Of a stretch of DNA of 64,000 nucleotides, positions 62,204 to 64,000 are shown piece by piece. The stretch comes from Sipunculus nudus (taxonomy: Eukaryota > Annelida > Sipuncula > Golfingiida > Sipunculidae): assembly GCA_026874595.1 (NCBI GenBank), contig CM049313.1, positions 13,077,508 to 13,141,507 on the forward strand, read 5' to 3'. Position numbers and translations under genes: made by a program. Each line of letters starts with the position of its first letter. Position 1 is the stretch's first letter. The notes below the pieces were generated by a model. It saw only the letters and a program-made list of their open reading frames with translations. It ran no database searches and was not told the origin of the DNA.

Positions 62204-64000
62204 AAGGTGGCTCATAATTATTTATTTCACAATTGAATTGTGTACATTGATGTACATAGATGATTTAGGTGACAATTAACGTTATGTTTTGGGTAGGTTA
62301 AATTAGTTCAAAGACCACAGAGTAAAAAAATAATGAAAAAAAAATGGTTCTGACACTGTCCTTGTATGGAAAGTAGTTACGACACTAGCCTGGTATGAAA
62401 TGCCGTGCCAGTTTAGGTTTAATTCCTTGTATTTGATCTTGTATCAGGTGATTAAAGTGGGAGGGATCAGTGCCAGGAAACGCCAAGAAAGAGGCATTAT
62501 CCCAATACAGATTACCAATACAAACGGGTGCATCGATTGGTCTCATGATGATTTGAATGATTTTTTTTTTTCATCGGGACATAATATACAATACCACAAT
62601 ATCTACTCTCATATATTTAAGAAAGACATCTCAAAACATTTCTTATATAGTAACTCCGTCTGCATCGAACCACAAAATATAAATACATCTTAACTAGGGC
62701 CCTGCCTGAAAAAAGCAGGTGACCTATAGTAGTCAACCTGTTCGTCTGTCTGTGTGTCCAAAAATAATTTCCGGGTGATAAGTCCGACTTGACAAGTCTT
62801 ACTTATGGGCTGCCGATACAGAAATATTTCTATTGATTTTTGGTCGCAGGTTAAAAAGGGAAGGTCGTAGGACCATTCTACTGAATTTCAAGATGTTAGG
62901 GGAGTGATGAATTTTTATTGCTGCACAAGATTTTTTTTTATTTTTCATTGTGTTTTACGGTTATAATTTAAATGTGTGTACATATCAAGACGATGAAATG
63001 ATAAAATATGAAATTCCGAGAATTGGCAGTTTGTTGAAATATTTCACATTCACAGGTAATAAAAGTTCCAAAATCAATAAATTCCGCAACCCCAATCACA
63101 TCTTGGGGTGAAAAAAAATGCAGGTCTCCAATGTGCTCGTTACTTATAGTTAATATCGTTACAGAAGTAACATACATAAGTCATATAAAGTCCACGAGAA
63201 ATTACGTAAAAAAGGCATAATCATAGCATGCTTTACTCTACCAAATTAATTCACTTGGGGGAAACCTATGACGTACGACCTAGCTACGGGTATGTATCAG
63301 AACAATGATGCTGATGATCACTGATGATACGGACTTCTTTGCATCGAATGCCCTATTTTATATAAAACTGTAAAATCAATATATAACATTTTCTCTTATG
63401 CATGCTTTGATGTTATAGAATAACCGGTTCACTGACAAATGTCGACTATTTTTCAAAATGTTGGGTATTTGAAAACACAGAGAGAGAAAAAAAAACGATT
63501 ATTCGCGTTTGCGTTTCTACTACGGACATGTTTTTTACATATTTTAACATATTTTAAAGTGTATTGGTTACGATCTGTGAGCCAACCTTTGCCCTTGCTT
63601 GTGAGATTCCTCAAATATTGAGTTCAATGCTTTACGTACTCATCTTTCTACAACAATGAAAACATATATATCATATAAAATTATTACAGGAACATAATTG
63701 TAATGGATTAAAAGAACTTTATTGGTCTGGAAATAGAACAATATAATATATTAGAACTGCATAATTCCAGAATAACAGATGGCCATTTCCCATTCACAGT
63801 TGTACCAATACGGGTCAACTGCATTATCTTCATCTTAGATTTTACCCTGACGTACATGCCTCACGTGATTTAAGTCGCAAGTCTTACGGTGATCATGCAG
63901 GCCATTAGTCGTTCGTTCATTCTTGTCAGTTAGTTCCGTGCAGCCCCGGTAATCTATTCATAGGTGATTTTGCGCGTATTTAGACCTATGTAATCCGGTC

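Larger units (their letters stand above)
58151..64000. other. Right end of the window, no gene recognised
   Basis: At 58201-58570 two overlapping plus frames include a hydrophobic stretch (SPASVITLIVTLIFAY) after a charged one, and then a polar tail; family unknown. Weak tRNA-like head 'ggggccgagctggtaaggca' at 61300-61319. The rest is AT-rich with microsatellites and short random frames. Confidence 0.35.

Overview
This is eukaryotic, almost certainly invertebrate metazoan DNA: AT-rich, intron-rich, full of (TA)n microsatellites and decayed retroelements, with short exons bounded by AG/GT sites. A mollusc or other lophotrochozoan fits best (single-repeat ankyrin exons, a CARD protein, DIRS-like and Gmr1-ordered retroelements, 'gtccgtccgt'-type intronic satellites), but the species assignment is inference.

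The main content is one plus-strand gene running through most of the window (about 7264 to 48019). Its visible part starts with an exon for the C-terminal half of a CARD-like death-fold domain. Three small linker exons follow (one very acidic), then 20 intact exons of exactly 99 bp, each coding one 33-residue ankyrin repeat and each phase 0 at both ends. A 21st repeat exon (47933) has lost about 4 bp and reads into a stop. The 5' end, including the first half of the CARD, start codon and promoter, was not found and probably lies left of the window. The visible product is about 819 residues: CARD, linker, 20 and a bit ankyrin repeats. It is probably a cytoplasmic scaffold or sensor of the innate-immune/cell-death type (inference).

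The repeats are not a uniform array. They fall into recurring classes: a 'TPLW' class, a 'QNGH' class, a variable class, and a class with 'LC' in the second helix. These recur in the order W, Q, variable, LC, so the unit of growth appears to have been a block of three to four exons. Downstream (54409 to 56066) four more repeat exons match exons 16, 18, 19 and 20 in order. One has lost its splice acceptor, one has lost a codon, one has a stop and a frameshift. This is a decaying second copy beyond the truncating stop.

Mobile elements: 1430-1990 (-) holds a relic of an L1-type LINE ORF1; 2175-4130 (-) a broken DIRS-like element (reverse transcriptase, RNase H-like region, tyrosine recombinase); 23536-30053 (-) a full-length but inactivated LTR retrotransposon inserted antisense in the intron between ankyrin exons 5 and 6. 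Its domain order is gag, protease, integrase, reverse transcriptase, RNase H, i.e. integrase before RT as in Gmr1-like Ty3/gypsy elements. Introns also carry a 25-bp GC-rich minisatellite (5137-5490), a ~325-bp tandem satellite (36480-37900), a tRNA-like SINE (34565-34790), a 28-bp long-spaced inverted repeat (41194-41523), related repeat blocks at 16262 and 58061, and many (TA)n tracts.

From 56067 to the right end I found no convincing gene; only short unassigned reading frames and simple repeats.
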